64,000 bases of DNA, taken from NCBI RefSeq assembly GCF_001705665.1, contig NZ_MDHA01000042.1, positions 1-64,000 on the forward strand. The letters are read 5' to 3'. The notes under the pieces were generated by a model that did no database searches, was not told where the DNA came from, and saw only the letters and a program-made list of their open reading frames with translations. The stretch's first letter is position 1, and each line of letters opens with the position of its first letter. The DNA is from Thioclava sp. SK-1 (lineage in GTDB: Bacteria > Pseudomonadota > Alphaproteobacteria > Rhodobacterales > Rhodobacteraceae). Position numbers and translations under genes: made by a program. This document shows, piece by piece, positions 24,984 to 34,896 of the stretch.

Positions 24984-27064
24984 GCAGGGACCACCCCAAC
25001 CATGGCGGGTTTGGCATCCAGACCGATTTCCTCAAAACTCAGCACCGGGGCAGAGATCCCTTTGGCGCCCAAAACCGTTTTCAGGAAACGCCGCCGCCGC
25101 GATGATGTAATAATGGCAGGAAATACGCCGTTTTCGCCCGCCCGCGCGATACGTTCAGCGACATTGTTCACCAACCGCGAAAATTTATCCGGCGGCAGCG
25201 CCACATCTGCATTGGGCTGGTCGGTCATCTGGTAGGTGGTGAAAGTTTCTTCCCATTCCGGCGACAATTGCAACAGCGGCAAGGTGCCATCGTCGCGGCG
25301 ATATTCCGCAACCAATTGAAAGCCGAGCCGTTGGCGTACATGTTCGGTGATCAGTTCAGGGGAATTCAGATGGCGCACTTCAGACACCGCCTCGACGATC
25401 AGCAACAGATTTCGGATCGATACCCGCTCCTCCAACAGCAGCCGCAACACCGCAAGCAGAAGATCCACCGGCACACGATCCGGGATCAGCTCATCCAAGA
25501 TCCGGCGGTTTGATTCCCCCCGCGCCGTATCCGACAGGTTCCCAGTTTCATCAAGAAGGCGGCGCAATGCTTTCAATGTCATCAGGCGGCCGAAATTGCG
25601 TTTGATCACCTCAAGCAGATGAGTCGCCAAAACTTCGGTCGGAGATACCACAGTGGAGCCCGACAGCGCCGCCTCTTCTTGCGCATCTGCAGGAACCCAA
25701 CGCGCGGGGGCGCCGTAAACAGGTTCTTTCACATCGATACCCGCTGGCAGCATGTCGCGATTATCCGCAATCAGAGCCAGTATCTTGGTCGGATGCAGCT
25801 TATCACGCGCCTGCTCTACCCCCTGAATACGAATGCGATATTCTCCGGGCACAAGGCTTGCATCATCGGTCAACCGAATTTCAGGCAAAATCAATCCAAA
25901 CCCAGAGGCAACATGGTTGCGCATATTGGTAATACGCACATCCAGACCGGTCGCCGGATCCAGCGCCATTTGCACAAGATCGGAAGAAAACTCGACATGA
26001 ATATCATCCACATCCAGAACATCGCCGATGGATTTCTTCTTTTTCTGCGGCTTGTCGGGCGCGGGCATTTTCGCTGCCTCGCGCTGCTTTCGCTTTTCCG
26101 CCTCTTGTTTCAGGTAGTAGGCACCACCGCACAAAAGCACCGCGCCCAACATGAATGGGGTGAAGGGCAGGCCCGGCACCAGCGCAAACATCGCCATCAA
26201 CACGCCAACCGTCATCATGGCCGCCGGGTATTTCGCGATCTGGCCGAACAGGTCCATATCGGCCGTGCCCTGCGCCCCACCGCGTGACAGCAAGATCGCC
26301 GAAGCGATAGAGATAATCACCGCGGGGATCTGGCTGACCAAACCGTCGCCCACCGTCAAAATCGCATAGGTTTCCAGTGCGTTCATCAACTCCATACCGT
26401 GAACCACAGTGCCGATCACCAGGCCGACGATCAAATTCAGCAACGTGATCATCAGGCCCGCCACAGCGTCGCCTTTCACAAATTTAGACGCACCATCAAG
26501 CGAGCCAAAAAAGGTTGTCTCTCGTTGTTCGCGGTCGCGCCGCGCGCGGGCCTCGGCGTGGTCGATCGCGCCTGCGTTCATATCGCTGTCGATCGCAAGC
26601 TGTTTGCCGGGCATTGCATCCAATGCAAATCGTGCACCCACTTCGGCCATACGGCCTGCGCCCTTGGTGATCACGATGAAGTTCACGATCAAAATAACGC
26701 AAAACACCACAAGGCCGATCAGAACCGATCCGCCCATGATGAAATTTGCAAATCCCTCAATCACATTTCCGGCCGCGCCGGTGCCGGTATGCCCCTGACC
26801 GATGATTAATTTTGTCGAGGACACGTTTAACGACAGACGCAGCATCAAGGACGCCAATAGGATCGTCGGAAAGGCCGAAAAATCCAATGGCCGTTCGATG
26901 AACAATGTCACCGTGAAAATAAGAATGGCGATGGCGAACGACGCCGCAAGCCCCACGTCCAGCACCCATGACGGCACCGGAAGGATCATCATTACAATCA
27001 CCGCCATCAATGCCAATGACAGCATGATTGTAGGGTGGAAAATCTTGGAAATCGTCAGCTTCAT
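24980..27064 (-). CDS. flhA: Flagellar export apparatus protein FlhA
   Basis: FlhA forms the nonameric ring at the base of the export gate. The 694-residue protein has about eight membrane segments, the FHIPEP-family signature region (RLSLNVSSTKLIIGQGHTGTGAAGNVIEGF) and a large cytoplasmic domain after about residue 330. The start ATG has AAGAAGG eight bases upstream; an open in-frame extension further 5' is Pro-rich, unlike FlhA and without a ribosome binding site. It follows the transglycosylase-like gene by 13 bp. Confidence 0.96.
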   Translation of the reverse strand: MKLTISKIFHPTIMLSLALMAVIVMMILPVPSWVLDVGLAASFAIAILIFTVTLFIERPLDFSAFPTILLASLMLRLSLNVSSTKLIIGQGHTGTGAAGNVIEGFANFIMGGSVLIGLVVFCVILIVNFIVITKGAGRMAEVGARFALDAMPGKQLAIDSDMNAGAIDHAEARARRDREQRETTFFGSLDGASKFVKGDAVAGLMITLLNLIVGLVIGTVVHGMELMNALETYAILTVGDGLVSQIPAVIISIASAILLSRGGAQGTADMDLFGQIAKYPAAMMTVGVLMAMFALVPGLPFTPFMLGAVLLCGGAYYLKQEAEKRKQREAAKMPAPDKPQKKKKSIGDVLDVDDIHVEFSSDLVQMALDPATGLDVRITNMRNHVASGFGLILPEIRLTDDASLVPGEYRIRIQGVEQARDKLHPTKILALIADNRDMLPAGIDVKEPVYGAPARWVPADAQEEAALSGSTVVSPTEVLATHLLEVIKRNFGRLMTLKALRRLLDETGNLSDTARGESNRRILDELIPDRVPVDLLLAVLRLLLEERVSIRNLLLIVEAVSEVRHLNSPELITEHVRQRLGFQLVAEYRRDDGTLPLLQLSPEWEETFTTYQMTDQPNADVALPPDKFSRLVNNVAERIARAGENGVFPAIITSSRRRRFLKTVLGAKGISAPVLSFEEIGLDAKPAMVGVVPA

Positions 27065-27077
27065 AAACGCGACCTTC

Positions 27078-27821
27078 TTATTCGGCAGGGGCCATGATGG
27101 CGGCCGGAGCGGGGGCTTGGTTGGGCGCAACTGCAAAAAGGCTGGCGCGGGCCGCACCTGCCTTGGCAATCAGGGGAACGGCCGGCGGCGCATCCGCGCG
27201 GGCAATCCGGCCATCTTCGGTGACGCGAATTTCCGGGATCACCGGAATTTCACCTTCACCCGCCTGCGCCATCGGCAGATGGGCGTAACGTGCACGCAAT
27301 CGGGAAAACCTGTCATCGAAGCGTTGGCTCATTGGTGTAGCCGCGCCCAGATACTGTTCTGTCGCGGCTTTCCAATCACCGGTTTTCAGATAGAGCTGCG
27401 TTAGAAAATCAGCCGCATACAGAGCGTTTGGAAGCGGGGTGAACATCTCATCAAGCAGGGCCGGATTGGCGGCATCCCACGGATAGGACATTTGGAAACA
27501 GCCGGTTTCAAACCGATCCGCGCCGGCCTGATGGGCTTGGTTGACATAAAGCTGCGCATCCTCCCGGGTGGCAAAAGCCTGTGTGCGATCCGCGATTGTG
27601 ACAGTCCAGGGCCAGGGCAAATCACCCCCCTGTCCGGTCTGAACGGTGGCAAGGTGGGTCAATGCCGCCACCGGCACACCGCTTTCACGCGCTGCAGCCT
27701 CCGCTGCCCGACTGCAAATATCTGAAATATCGAATGGATCTTGCGCCGTTGCGACCCTGCCGCACAGCACATAGACCATTACGCCGAGCCAGATGGCACC
27801 GATACGTCCTAAACCTGTCAT
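27078..27821 (-). CDS. Lytic-transglycosylase-like flagellar protein with altered catalytic residue
   Basis: The 247-residue protein has a signal peptide (about 1-26) and an SLT-type domain (about 40-190) with the pattern LATVQTGQG...PWPWTV...ETGCFQMSYPW...DWKAATEQYLG. Active members of this Rhodobacterales family carry Glu in a (V/T)E(T/S)G motif, where this protein has Gln61 (codon CAG). The usual GCFQINYRW block is also changed to GCFQMSYPW. It is therefore probably not a peptidoglycan-cleaving enzyme. It lies immediately upstream of flhA, suggesting an assembly or scaffold role. The last about 60 residues are Ala/Pro-rich. Confidence 0.75.
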   Translation of the reverse strand: MTGLGRIGAIWLGVMVYVLCGRVATAQDPFDISDICSRAAEAAARESGVPVAALTHLATVQTGQGGDLPWPWTVTIADRTQAFATREDAQLYVNQAHQAGADRFETGCFQMSYPWDAANPALLDEMFTPLPNALYAADFLTQLYLKTGDWKAATEQYLGAATPMSQRFDDRFSRLRARYAHLPMAQAGEGEIPVIPEIRVTEDGRIARADAPPAVPLIAKAGAARASLFAVAPNQAPAPAAIMAPAE

Positions 27822-27907
27822 GGGATTCGCCCCGTTAACCGCAATTCTTGCTGGTTGCAGGCTAGGCCGGAAGGGTTACCAAGGTATCAACAACGTTCGG
27901 TTTTTCC

Positions 27908-28702
27908 CTATGGCATTGTTGGATGCAGCCGTGACACATAGTCGGCATGCAACGCCGGAGGGGCAACGACCAAGCCGTTTGCGCGGCAATCCTCGCGATT
28001 AAACGTTAACGGCTGACCGGCGCGATCGCTTGCCAAAACGCCGGCGCGCTGGGCAATCAGGCTGGCCGCAGCGATATCCCATTCAAACGCAGGTCGCAGT
28101 GAAATGGTCGCGTCAAACTGTCCATCCGCCACCAAACACAAGCGCCACGCCAAGGACGGGCGGAAATGACGTTTATAATCAGGAACTCCTGCGATCCAAT
28201 GGCGCGGATCATCCGAGATAGTCGAGGTCAAAACAGTACTGCCGTCAACCTGCGTCGCCCCGCCCGGCACCATTGGCGCACCGTTCAATAATGCGGGCCC
28301 ATCGGCATGGGCCGTATAGGTCAGGCCCAGCGCAGGCATATGCACCACACCGGCCACCACCCTGCCCCGCTCTGCCACCGCGATGGCATGGCCAAACCCA
28401 GAATCCTCGTTCAAAAAGGCGCGCGTTCCATCAATCGGATCGACGATAAACACCCGCTCTGCGGCCAGTCGCTCCGCGTCATCAACGCTTTCCTCTGACA
28501 ACCAACCATAAGACGGTCGCGCTTTGCGCAATCGGCGCTCCAACAACAGGTTAACCGCCAAATCCGCCTCTGATACCGGTCCGGCACCGGCGTCTTTCTC
28601 CCATGCATCGGGTTTTTGCTTCCAGTAACCCATCACCAGCTTACCCGCCGACAAAGCGGCATCGGTCAACAGCTGTAGGTCATCTTCATTATTCCCCGGC
28701 AA
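27908..28702 (-). CDS. CysQ/inositol monophosphatase family phosphatase
   Basis: The family hydrolyses small phosphate esters such as 3'-phosphoadenosine-5'-phosphate or inositol phosphate in a Mg2+-dependent way. The protein shows the metal-site motifs LSEESVDD, VDPIDGTRAFL and FEWDIAAA. No ATG precedes the conserved domain. The TTG at 28702 has AGGG at proper distance and gives 264 residues; a TTG at 28717 is possible but lacks a ribosome binding site. The gene overlaps the end of pmbA. Bisphosphate nucleotidase is the likeliest activity, but inositol phosphatase cannot be excluded. Confidence 0.85.
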   Translation of the reverse strand: MPGNNEDDLQLLTDAALSAGKLVMGYWKQKPDAWEKDAGAGPVSEADLAVNLLLERRLRKARPSYGWLSEESVDDAERLAAERVFIVDPIDGTRAFLNEDSGFGHAIAVAERGRVVAGVVHMPALGLTYTAHADGPALLNGAPMVPGGATQVDGSTVLTSTISDDPRHWIAGVPDYKRHFRPSLAWRLCLVADGQFDATISLRPAFEWDIAAASLIAQRAGVLASDRAGQPLTFNREDCRANGLVVAPPALHADYVSRLHPTMP

Positions 28703-30038
28703 GCGTAAGACCCTCAATCAACAAAGATGGGACAAGCTGGCTTAGATGCGCGCGGGCGTCATTGGCAGCCACCATCCCTTTTAACATATCACGCAGATTT
28801 CCTGCGATTGTGCATTCGTTCACCGGATAGGCGATCTGTCCGTTTTCGACCCAAAAGCCACTGGCCCCACGGGAATAATCCCCGGTATTTGGATTGATCG
28901 TCGCGCCGATGAAACTGGTCACCAATAACCCGGTGCCCATATCCGCCAACAATGCATCGCGCGATTTCTGCCCGGCAGTCACCGCAATATTGCCTACGCC
29001 GGGCGATGGCGGCGCCGAGATCCCACGCGACGCGTTACCCGTGCTTTGCAGGGCTAATTTCCGGGCCGTGGCCAGATCCAGTGTCCAGCTTTGTAAAATA
29101 CCATTTTCCACGATCGCACGGCGCTGTGCCGGCAGCCCTTCTGCGTCGAACGGACGCGAACGACCAACACGCTTGCGCAGCGGGTCTTCGATCAACGACA
29201 TGCCGGCGGGCAGCACCTGCTCCCCCATCGCGTCACGCAGCCATGATGCGCCACGAGTGATTGAGGAACCGTTGATCGCCGCTAAAAGATGCCCGATCAG
29301 GCTGCTTGAAATCCGCTCATCCAACATCACCGGATAGGCGCCGGTTTTTGGACGCCGGGGTGCGGCCATCGCTACGGCACGTTCCCCGGCCAAACGACCG
29401 ACCTCAGCTGCGCTGGGCAAATCGGCCTGAAAAATACGGCTTTCGCCGGCATAATCACGCTCCATCCCCAGACCTTCGCCCGAAATCGCAACGGTTGAAA
29501 TGGACCGTGATGAGCGTGGATACCCACCGTTAAACCCGTTGCTGGCCGCCAGTTGGATCCGCTGGCGTGAATAGGATGCCGATGAGGCAGACACCTGCGC
29601 CACGCCCGCCACGGACAGCGCCGCCTGCTCTGCCTCGCGCGCGTCCTGTTCCAATGCCGCGGGATCAGGGTCTGCGCTGGGGTCATTCAACTCTAACACG
29701 TCAATGTCCCACTGCGTCGCCAATTGTGAAGGATCGGCCAACCCGATATAGGGGTCTTCCGGGGCCAGCCGCGCCATTGTCACCGCGCGCTCTGCCATTT
29801 CCGAAATCGTCCGTTCCGAAATATCTGATGCCGATACGCAGGCCTGGCGCTGACCCACCAAAACACGCAGGCCAATTTCAACACCTTCGGCGCGTTCTGC
29901 CTGTTCCAACGCGCCTTGGCGCACGTCAATCGATATCGCCGTCCCGTCAATGGCAATGGCGTCGGCCTGTTCGGCCCCCGCGGATTTCGCCGCCGACAGC
30001 AACATATCTGTCAATTCGCTCAAAGATGCCTGCGACAT
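28689..30038 (-). CDS. pmbA: TldE/PmbA metalloprotease-family protein
   Basis: PmbA (TldE) pairs with TldD as a protease that degrades unfolded peptides and processes some modified peptides and the CcdA antitoxin in E. coli. The 449-residue protein has the family layout: the N-terminal domain (RQGALEQAERAEGVEIGLRVLVGQRQA), the central SRSISTVAISGEG region and the C-terminal GNASRGISAPPSPGVGNIAV and GASGFWVENGQIAYPVNECTIAGNL. GGGGG lies six bases before the ATG chosen. TldD is not in the window. It overlaps the CysQ-like gene by 14 bases. Confidence 0.93.
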   Translation of the reverse strand: MSQASLSELTDMLLSAAKSAGAEQADAIAIDGTAISIDVRQGALEQAERAEGVEIGLRVLVGQRQACVSASDISERTISEMAERAVTMARLAPEDPYIGLADPSQLATQWDIDVLELNDPSADPDPAALEQDAREAEQAALSVAGVAQVSASSASYSRQRIQLAASNGFNGGYPRSSRSISTVAISGEGLGMERDYAGESRIFQADLPSAAEVGRLAGERAVAMAAPRRPKTGAYPVMLDERISSSLIGHLLAAINGSSITRGASWLRDAMGEQVLPAGMSLIEDPLRKRVGRSRPFDAEGLPAQRRAIVENGILQSWTLDLATARKLALQSTGNASRGISAPPSPGVGNIAVTAGQKSRDALLADMGTGLLVTSFIGATINPNTGDYSRGASGFWVENGQIAYPVNECTIAGNLRDMLKGMVAANDARAHLSQLVPSLLIEGLTLAGE

Positions 30039-30101
30039 CGGGTCCCCCAAAATATCAAACCGCCCGACCCTGCCGGACGGCTTGCAACCTGTCAGGTCAG
30101 T

Positions 30102-31586
30102 TTATTGAATACGCTGACCATTCGCACTGATCGATCCGTCTTCGCCGAATTCAATCTCGGTCTCAAGCGCGTCATCGCCGGTTTGTTTAGCATATAGCCC
30201 AAGCATCATCCGGCCAAACATCGCCTGATCTTGCGGCAACAGCCCCATCGCAACCAGATTATCCGCAAGCGCATTGGCGCCCGTCAGCTCCAGTTCGATG
30301 GTCCCAACCGGCATCTGCACACCCGAAGCAAAACCCAGATCACCGGTGCCATGCAAGGACGCACCCGCCGCTTGCACCGTCAGATCATTGATCGTCAGCT
30401 GTTCGGGCGTGATCGGCGGAAGCGCGGCGTTCAGGCTTTCGGTTGAAAACAGGTCATAGGCGGTTTTTACCTTCCCGCTTAGATCCAGAACCAAGGTGGC
30501 CGGATCGCGCGGCAGGTTCTCTGCCGGATCAAACATCGCCCAAATCTGTTCCGAGATTTCCAACCCCTGCAGGCCCAGTTTCACGGCAAAGGCTTGCCCA
30601 TCGTCCGATTTCGCGATCGGCATATCCATCAGACCGCTTAATGTATCAAAGGTCAGCGACAGCGGCATCGGCAATTCCGGCCCGGACACTGCAACATTGG
30701 TCTGCCCCACCGACCCTTGATAGGTCATGCGCTCGCGCATCATATTGAAATCCAACGCGCCATCCGTCACGTCCGTCTCCAACACAGCGTCGCCATCGCC
30801 AGAGTTCCCCTCGATCCGCAGCGCAGCCCGGTCATATCCCAGCTTCATCTGCATATTGGCGCCTTCATTCAGCACCTGGGACAAATCACGGGTGGCCGGA
30901 TCCAGTTGGGATGGGATCATCGCATCGCTGCTGGCCACCACCCCATGAATTTCGCCAGACAGGTTGAATACTTCGCCGGTTTCAGGGTCTGCGCCGGTGC
31001 TGACGACGGTAAACGTATCCGCACGCATATTCGAGACAACATGGCGCAGTGTGCCCTCTGACATCAAATAGCTACCATCAATCTGCTGCATCTGCACGGT
31101 GGCTTTCAGCGGAACAGATGTCGCACCGTTGTCTTCGGTGCCATGCAGATCCACCACAACCTGCGGAAAGGAAAAATCATGCTGCATCGCGTCTGGCGTG
31201 CCAGAAACGCGCACGGTGCCATCGCTTTGACGCATCACCATATCCAGTGCCATCGGATCGGTGTGATCCGCCGGGCCTTTCACCTGCCCATGCATTTCAG
31301 GCGACATAGTAACGTTTACCGCGCCATCTTCATTGGTGAAGCTTAGCTCCGGCACGGTCATTTCCAATGTGCTGTCGGCATCGGTCGTCAGAAGCTTCAG
31401 ATCACGAATGACCAAACCATCATCAACGGCCTCTTCGGCCCCAACAGACACTTGATAGCCGAAATCCACATATTGCGTGCGCCATGCATCCCAGACCTGT
31501 TGCGCGGTAACATCCGCCATAGCGACCCCGGCGCCAAGCCAAGTAACAGATAATGCCGCGACAGACACGGACGTAAGACGGACCAT
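30102..31586 (-). CDS. DUF2125 periplasmic protein
   Basis: The 494-residue protein belongs to DUF2125, common in alphaproteobacteria and without assigned function. A signal peptide (about residues 1-23, ending AMA-D) is followed by repeated beta-rich segments that alternate short hydrophobic strands with Gly/Asp turns. AAAGGGG precedes the ATG, which sets the start; an upstream in-frame extension is not supported. It is transcribed toward pmbA and divergently from the enoyl-CoA hydratase-like gene. Confidence 0.8.
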   Translation of the reverse strand: MVRLTSVSVAALSVTWLGAGVAMADVTAQQVWDAWRTQYVDFGYQVSVGAEEAVDDGLVIRDLKLLTTDADSTLEMTVPELSFTNEDGAVNVTMSPEMHGQVKGPADHTDPMALDMVMRQSDGTVRVSGTPDAMQHDFSFPQVVVDLHGTEDNGATSVPLKATVQMQQIDGSYLMSEGTLRHVVSNMRADTFTVVSTGADPETGEVFNLSGEIHGVVASSDAMIPSQLDPATRDLSQVLNEGANMQMKLGYDRAALRIEGNSGDGDAVLETDVTDGALDFNMMRERMTYQGSVGQTNVAVSGPELPMPLSLTFDTLSGLMDMPIAKSDDGQAFAVKLGLQGLEISEQIWAMFDPAENLPRDPATLVLDLSGKVKTAYDLFSTESLNAALPPITPEQLTINDLTVQAAGASLHGTGDLGFASGVQMPVGTIELELTGANALADNLVAMGLLPQDQAMFGRMMLGLYAKQTGDDALETEIEFGEDGSISANGQRIQ

Positions 31587-31733
31587 ATCAGGACCCCTTT
31601 GAATAAATACCTTGGCTGCACCATCCCGTTTCCCGCCTGCCGGGTCAAGCAGATGCGCCCTTTGCATGGCTTGTCAAAACGCCGATCTTCATGATCTTCT
31701 TGTGAAAACCCGGTGAACACAGGATAGGCCGAA

Positions 31734-32345
31734 ATGATCCGCATGGAAACGACTGGCCCGATATGGCGCGCGACCCTTGATCGCCCCGCCAAAGCCAATG
31801 CGCTGACCGAGCAAATGTTGCAAGATCTGCTACACTTTGCACAAGATGCTGCCCATTCCGGCGCAAGGGGACTGATTTTAACGGGCGCGGGGGCTGCGTT
31901 TTCCGCCGGTGCGGATTTGGAGGCGGCGCGCGCGGGGCTTGCGACCTCTGACTTATGGGAAAGATTGTCGGGTGCTATCGCCGCCTTTCCCGGATTGTCC
32001 ATCTGTGCGCTGAACGGGGCGCTGGCTGGCGGGGCTATGGGCATGGCGTTGGCATGCGATCTGCGCATCGCAGTGCCGCAGGTGAAAATTTTCTATCCTG
32101 TCATGAAGTTGGGCTTCCTGCCGCAGCCATCCGATCCGCCAAGGCTGCGCGCATTGATCGGCCCAGCGCGCAGCAAGATGATCCTTATGGCGGGGCAAAA
32201 AATCCAGGCGCAGGAGGCGCTGGAATGGGGGCTGATTGATCGGATTGTTCCGCCCGACATGTTGCTAGACAATGCGCATCAGCTGATGGCCGACGTCACC
32301 AATGCCACCGCCCATCATGGCGCAGCAATCAAGGCCTTGATTTAA
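31734..32345 (+). CDS. Short enoyl-CoA hydratase/isomerase-like protein
   Basis: The 203-residue protein has the crotonase-fold oxyanion-hole motifs (GAGAAFSAGADLEAAR and NGALAGGAMGMALACDLRIA). It is about 55 residues shorter than typical members, lacking the C-terminal helical part. The catalytic segment usually written E-x2-LG-x2-PG-x-GG-x2-RL reads PVMKLGFLPQPSDPPRL, without the expected Glu residues. It may bind an acyl-CoA but hydratase activity is doubtful. It stands alone on the plus strand between minus-strand genes. Confidence 0.75.
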   Translation: MIRMETTGPIWRATLDRPAKANALTEQMLQDLLHFAQDAAHSGARGLILTGAGAAFSAGADLEAARAGLATSDLWERLSGAIAAFPGLSICALNGALAGGAMGMALACDLRIAVPQVKIFYPVMKLGFLPQPSDPPRLRALIGPARSKMILMAGQKIQAQEALEWGLIDRIVPPDMLLDNAHQLMADVTNATAHHGAAIKALI

Positions 32346-32351
32346 AAAGAA

Positions 32352-32377
32352 ATAGCGCCCAAACCATCAGGCGCTAT
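32352..32377 (-). terminator. Terminator after the DUF2853 gene
   Basis: An 8-bp perfect stem ATAGCGCC / GGCGCTAT with a 10-nt loop is followed on the minus strand by TTCTTTTTAAA. It lies about 32 nt beyond the DUF2853 stop. The plus-strand exit lacks a T tract. Confidence 0.75.
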
Positions 32378-32408
32378 CCAACATGTTTGTGACTGCCGCC
32401 AAATCAGA

Positions 32409-32750
32409 TCAGGCGTAGACAGCTTCTTTGCCGAAATGCTTAGTCAGCATGTAGTAAATGACCGCACGATGTTTGTTGCGCTCTGATTTACCATAGGTTT
32501 CGATAACCGCATCAATGGCATCCATCAATTCCGGGCCATCTGGCAGACCCAGCTTTTTCATCAAGAAATTGGTTTTGACTGTTTCAAGCTCTGCTGGATC
32601 AGACCCTGCGACGGTCCCTGCATCGGCATTATAGATCGCCGGACCGCAGCCGATCGTGACCTTGGTCAACAGCGCCATATCCGGCGTCATATTGCACTTG
32701 TTGCTAAGATCATCGGCATATTTCGCGATCAGATCGTCTCTTTTACCCAT
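32409..32750 (-). CDS. DUF2853 family protein
   Basis: The 113-residue cytoplasmic protein matches the DUF2853 family (KRDDLIAKYADDL, MALLTKVTIGCGPAIYNADAGTVAGSDP, KHRAVIYYMLTKHFGKEAVYA), widespread and conserved in marine alphaproteobacteria but of unknown function. It is predicted helical with no membrane segment. The ATG has AAGGTGGG upstream; a GTG three codons earlier is an alternative. It appears monocistronic, with its own terminator. Confidence 0.85.
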   Translation of the reverse strand: MGKRDDLIAKYADDLSNKCNMTPDMALLTKVTIGCGPAIYNADAGTVAGSDPAELETVKTNFLMKKLGLPDGPELMDAIDAVIETYGKSERNKHRAVIYYMLTKHFGKEAVYA

Positions 32751-32864
32751 CTGTCCCACCTTAATAAATAAAATGCCTATTTTTAGGCTGGCGCGATACG
32801 CAGGGTAAGCATGACTGCATAAATTTCAAACGATAATTATAATTTCGGGCTTTTCCCGCATGAA

Positions 32865-32890
32865 AAAGGGCCGCAAGACCGCGGCCCTTT
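32865..32890 (-). terminator. Terminator after the AGCS symporter gene
   Basis: A 10-bp perfect stem AAAGGGCCGC / GCGGCCCTTT with loop of six is followed on the minus strand by further T residues, 22 nt beyond the symporter stop. Confidence 0.85.
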
Positions 32891-32911
32891 CACAAAGGCA
32901 CTGCCGAAATT

Positions 32912-34447
32912 TTAGTGTTTGATATCAAACACGCCGGATTTCAGCCGCTCCATATAAGAGGTCATTTCGGCCCGCACGACGGGCATCAGGATATATAATG
33001 CCACGATGTTGACCAATGCCATCGCAAAGATCGCCGCATCCGAGAAGTCAATCACAGGACCAAGATTCATCGCCGCACCAAACACGACGAAAATGCAGAA
33101 GATGATCTTGAATGTCAGCTCCTGTGCCTTTCCTTCACCGAACATATAAGTCCAGGCTTTCAACCCGTAATAGGACCAACTGATCATGGTGGAGAAGGCA
33201 AACAGCACCACCGCGATCCCCAGAACCCATGGGAACCAGCTGAACGCGCTGGCGAATGCAGCCGAGGTCAGCGCAACCCCGGACACATCGCCCGCAGTGG
33301 CCACACGACCCAGTTCGGCATTCCAGACATATAGGCCGGTTTGCGGATCTTGCTGCATCACGCCGGTGATGATGATGACCAGCGCCGTCATGGTGCAGAT
33401 CACAACCGTGTCGATGAACGGCTCTAGCAAGGAAACAAAGCCTTCGGTGATTGGCTCTTTGGTTTTTACCGCCGAATGGGCGATGGCCGCCGAACCGACA
33501 CCGGCTTCGTTTGAGAAGGCCGCACGTTTGAACCCTTGGATCAACGCACCAACCAAGCCACCAGCGACGCCAAGCCCGGTAAAGGCGCCCGCAAAGATCT
33601 GGCCAAAGGCCCAGCCGATCTTATCATAGTTCATTACCAGGATGATCAGCGCCGCGCCGACATATAGCACAGCCATCATCGGCACGATTTTCTCTGTTAC
33701 CTGCGCGATGGATTTCAAACCGCCGATGATCACGGCAAACACGATCAGCGCGAAGACAACACCAGTGATCCAGCCTGGGTATTCCCCAAACAGATTGGTG
33801 ATTTGTGCATGGGCCTGATTGGCCTGGAACATGTTGCCGCCCCCCAAGGAGCCCAACACGCAAAAGATTGAGAACAAGATTGCCAGCGGTTTGCCCAACC
33901 AACCAAAGCCGCGCTCTTTCAGGCCTTTGGACATGTAATACATCGGTCCGCCCGACACGCCGCCATCGTCATATTCATTGCGGTATTTTACCGCCAATGT
34001 GCATTCGGTGAATTTTGACGCCATGCCCATCAAACCGGCAAGGATCATCCAAAATGTCGCCCCGGGACCGCCAATCGACACGGCGACGGCGACACCGGCG
34101 ATATTGCCCAGCCCCACTGTACCAGACAATGCCGTTGTAAGTGCCTGGAAATGGCTGACCTCACCCGCATCGTCCGGGTCGGCGTATTTCCCCGACACCA
34201 ATGCGATTGCATGTGGAAAGGCGCGGAACTGAATAAACAGGAAGTAGACGGTAAAGATGGTTGCCGCGATCACCAGCCACAGTACGATCCAAGGGAAACT
34301 TGTTCCCGGTAACGGCGAAAAGATGAAATTGACGAAAGGCGTTGTGACAGTGGCAACAGCGGCGTTGATGGTTTCGTCAATGGCGGCATGCGCGGGAAGC
34401 GCGACCGTGAGCAGCCCGATAAGAGCCGTAAAAAATGCCTTATGCAT
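32912..34447 (-). CDS. Sodium:alanine (AGCS family) amino-acid symporter
   Basis: AGCS carriers import alanine or glycine with sodium. The 511-residue protein has an N-terminal signal-like segment, about eleven membrane helices and the family signature blocks [44 protein letters not shown] and [19 protein letters not shown]. The substrate cannot be decided from sequence. It follows the universal stress protein gene by 11 bp, so the two are probably cotranscribed. Confidence 0.93.
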   Translation of the reverse strand: MHKAFFTALIGLLTVALPAHAAIDETINAAVATVTTPFVNFIFSPLPGTSFPWIVLWLVIAATIFTVYFLFIQFRAFPHAIALVSGKYADPDDAGEVSHFQALTTALSGTVGLGNIAGVAVAVSIGGPGATFWMILAGLMGMASKFTECTLAVKYRNEYDDGGVSGGPMYYMSKGLKERGFGWLGKPLAILFSIFCVLGSLGGGNMFQANQAHAQITNLFGEYPGWITGVVFALIVFAVIIGGLKSIAQVTEKIVPMMAVLYVGAALIILVMNYDKIGWAFGQIFAGAFTGLGVAGGLVGALIQGFKRAAFSNEAGVGSAAIAHSAVKTKEPITEGFVSLLEPFIDTVVICTMTALVIIITGVMQQDPQTGLYVWNAELGRVATAGDVSGVALTSAAFASAFSWFPWVLGIAVVLFAFSTMISWSYYGLKAWTYMFGEGKAQELTFKIIFCIFVVFGAAMNLGPVIDFSDAAIFAMALVNIVALYILMPVVRAEMTSYMERLKSGVFDIKH

Positions 34448-34458
34448 CTGCGGTTTCC

Positions 34459-34896
34459 TTATGGGACGATGACGGTGGGAATGGGGGAAAGCTGCGCAAG
34501 CCCCAATGGGACCGATCCGAAGATCCGTGCCGCAACACTATGCGACCCTGTGCGACCCACAAAAATCTGCGTCGCCTTTGCCTCACCGGCTATTTTCACA
34601 ATAAGATCAACCACCTGACCATAGCGGATTTCACCCTTGGTGGTGACGCCGGCGGCGGCGCATTTTGCCAGCGCAGGGGACATCAACTTGGTTTCGGCCA
34701 CGGCCATCTCTTGGCGGCGCCGTTTGGAACGCTCAGCCACCTCTTCCTGTGTTAGGAATTTATAGGGCGACCATTCCAGAATATGGACAAGAAGAAGCTC
34801 TGCATCTGCACGTTTGGCCCGCGCCAATGCGTAATCCAGAACCTTCTCCCCGTCAGCGTCACCTTCATAGGCGACGACGAAGATCTCTTTCGTCAT
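34459..34896 (-). CDS. Universal stress protein (UspA family)
   Basis: The 145-residue protein has the UspA alpha/beta fold and the ATP-binding pattern G-x2-G-x9-G-S near the C terminus (residues about 114-128), so it is likely of the ATP-binding class. It is the first gene of a two-gene unit with the AGCS symporter. Usp proteins linked to transporters often modulate them, which would be an inference here. Confidence 0.9.
   Translation of the reverse strand: MTKEIFVVAYEGDADGEKVLDYALARAKRADAELLLVHILEWSPYKFLTQEEVAERSKRRRQEMAVAETKLMSPALAKCAAAGVTTKGEIRYGQVVDLIVKIAGEAKATQIFVGRTGSHSVAARIFGSVPLGLAQLSPIPTVIVP

Noticed and set aside
25619-26287. Plus-strand open frame opposite flhA (222 codons)
   Set aside because: It is Arg/His-rich translation of the antisense strand of a complete, well-conserved flhA.
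27994-28008. TTAA...TTAA pair inside the CysQ-like gene as a CtrA site
   Set aside because: The spacing is three bases, not seven, and it lies within coding sequence.
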